Source: Nanobdellota archaeon (lineage in GTDB: Archaea; Nanobdellota; Nanobdellia; Woesearchaeales; GCA-2686295). From it: a DNA stretch of 32,576 nucleotides. The stretch's first letter is position 1. Every line of letters begins with the position of its first letter. The position numbers and the translations under genes were made by a program. Shown piece by piece: positions 32,465 to 32,576 of the stretch. The stretch covers positions 1 to 32,576 of the forward strand of contig JAHIUF010000002.1 of NCBI GenBank assembly GCA_018817005.1, written 5' to 3'. The notes below the pieces were generated by a model. That model made no database searches. It saw only the letters and a program-made list of their open reading frames with translations, and had not been told where the DNA came from.

Positions 32465-32576
32465 GTTGCGAAAAAGCAGAGCTTTTTTCAACATTCAAAA
32501 ATCTTGTTATTTTTGTTTTTTGTTGTGAAAAAGCAGAGCTTTTTTCAACATTCAAAAATCTTGTTATTTTTGTTTT
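32465..32576 (+). repeat. 57-bp hairpin tandem repeat running off the window end
   Basis: Copy 1 is 32465-32521; copy 2 begins at 32522 and is cut by the window edge after 55 bases. The copies differ at one base in view (GTTGCG versus GTTGTG). Each unit has a strong stem GAAAAAGC-AGA-GCTTTTTTC flanked by GTTG/CAAC, then CAAAAAT/ATTTTTG. Copy 1 begins directly upstream of the aIF1A TATA-like box. Confidence 0.8.

Overview
The window is AT-rich, gene-dense DNA that reads as archaeal. A group II chaperonin (thermosome), the initiation factor aIF1A, an archaeal-type CMP kinase, a Hel308/Ski2-type helicase fragment, Lrp- and TrmB-family regulators and many TATA-like boxes about 25-30 bases before start codons all point that way. 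Small membrane proteins, secreted YD-repeat/MopE-type proteins and a signal peptidase II suggest a DPANN-like lineage (Woesearchaeota/Pacearchaeota type). That placement is inference; no rRNA or tRNA gene was seen.

Layout. 137-5248 is a metabolic/accessory block: a GNAT acetyltransferase, then a tightly packed plus-strand operon (small membrane protein, group II PLP decarboxylase, Pol-beta-type nucleotidyltransferase, CobD/HisC-like PLP enzyme), meeting a PhnP-like metallo-beta-lactamase-fold protein tail to tail. 5295-8156 holds two decayed insertion sequences with clear terminal inverted repeats (IS6/IS240-like with a zinc ribbon, and IS1182-like), separated by a 105-bp hairpin-rich repeat. 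8157-11463 is repeat-rich accessory DNA with a hypothetical protein, a double Lrp-type regulator and a nucleoside deoxyribosyltransferase-like protein. The 105-bp repeat recurs here, with a second dispersed hairpin repeat, a GC-rich patch and a 2.2-copy tandem repeat of about 101 bp.

11464-15987 is housekeeping: a ribulose-phosphate-3-epimerase-like protein, a DUF4013-type membrane protein, a Hel308-like protein cut off after its first RecA domain, the thermosome, and CMP kinase. 16038-19329 has a small Cys-rich membrane-anchored protein and a two-gene ABC-2 transporter.

19458-30211 is the most unusual part. A plus-strand run with one-base or four-base overlaps, or very short gaps, encodes a small secreted protein, a 1319-aa secreted SpvB/YD-repeat protein, and a 1492-aa secreted protein combining eight MopE-like Asp/Cys motifs, a carbohydrate-binding-like region, YD repeats and a C-terminal beta repeat. 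After a 114-bp gap come a membrane protein, an acidic coiled-coil protein and LspA. The first three look like a multi-gene Rhs-like surface system without a visible toxin tip. The window ends with a TrmB-like regulator, an unrecognised 352-aa protein, aIF1A, and a 57-bp hairpin tandem repeat running off the edge.
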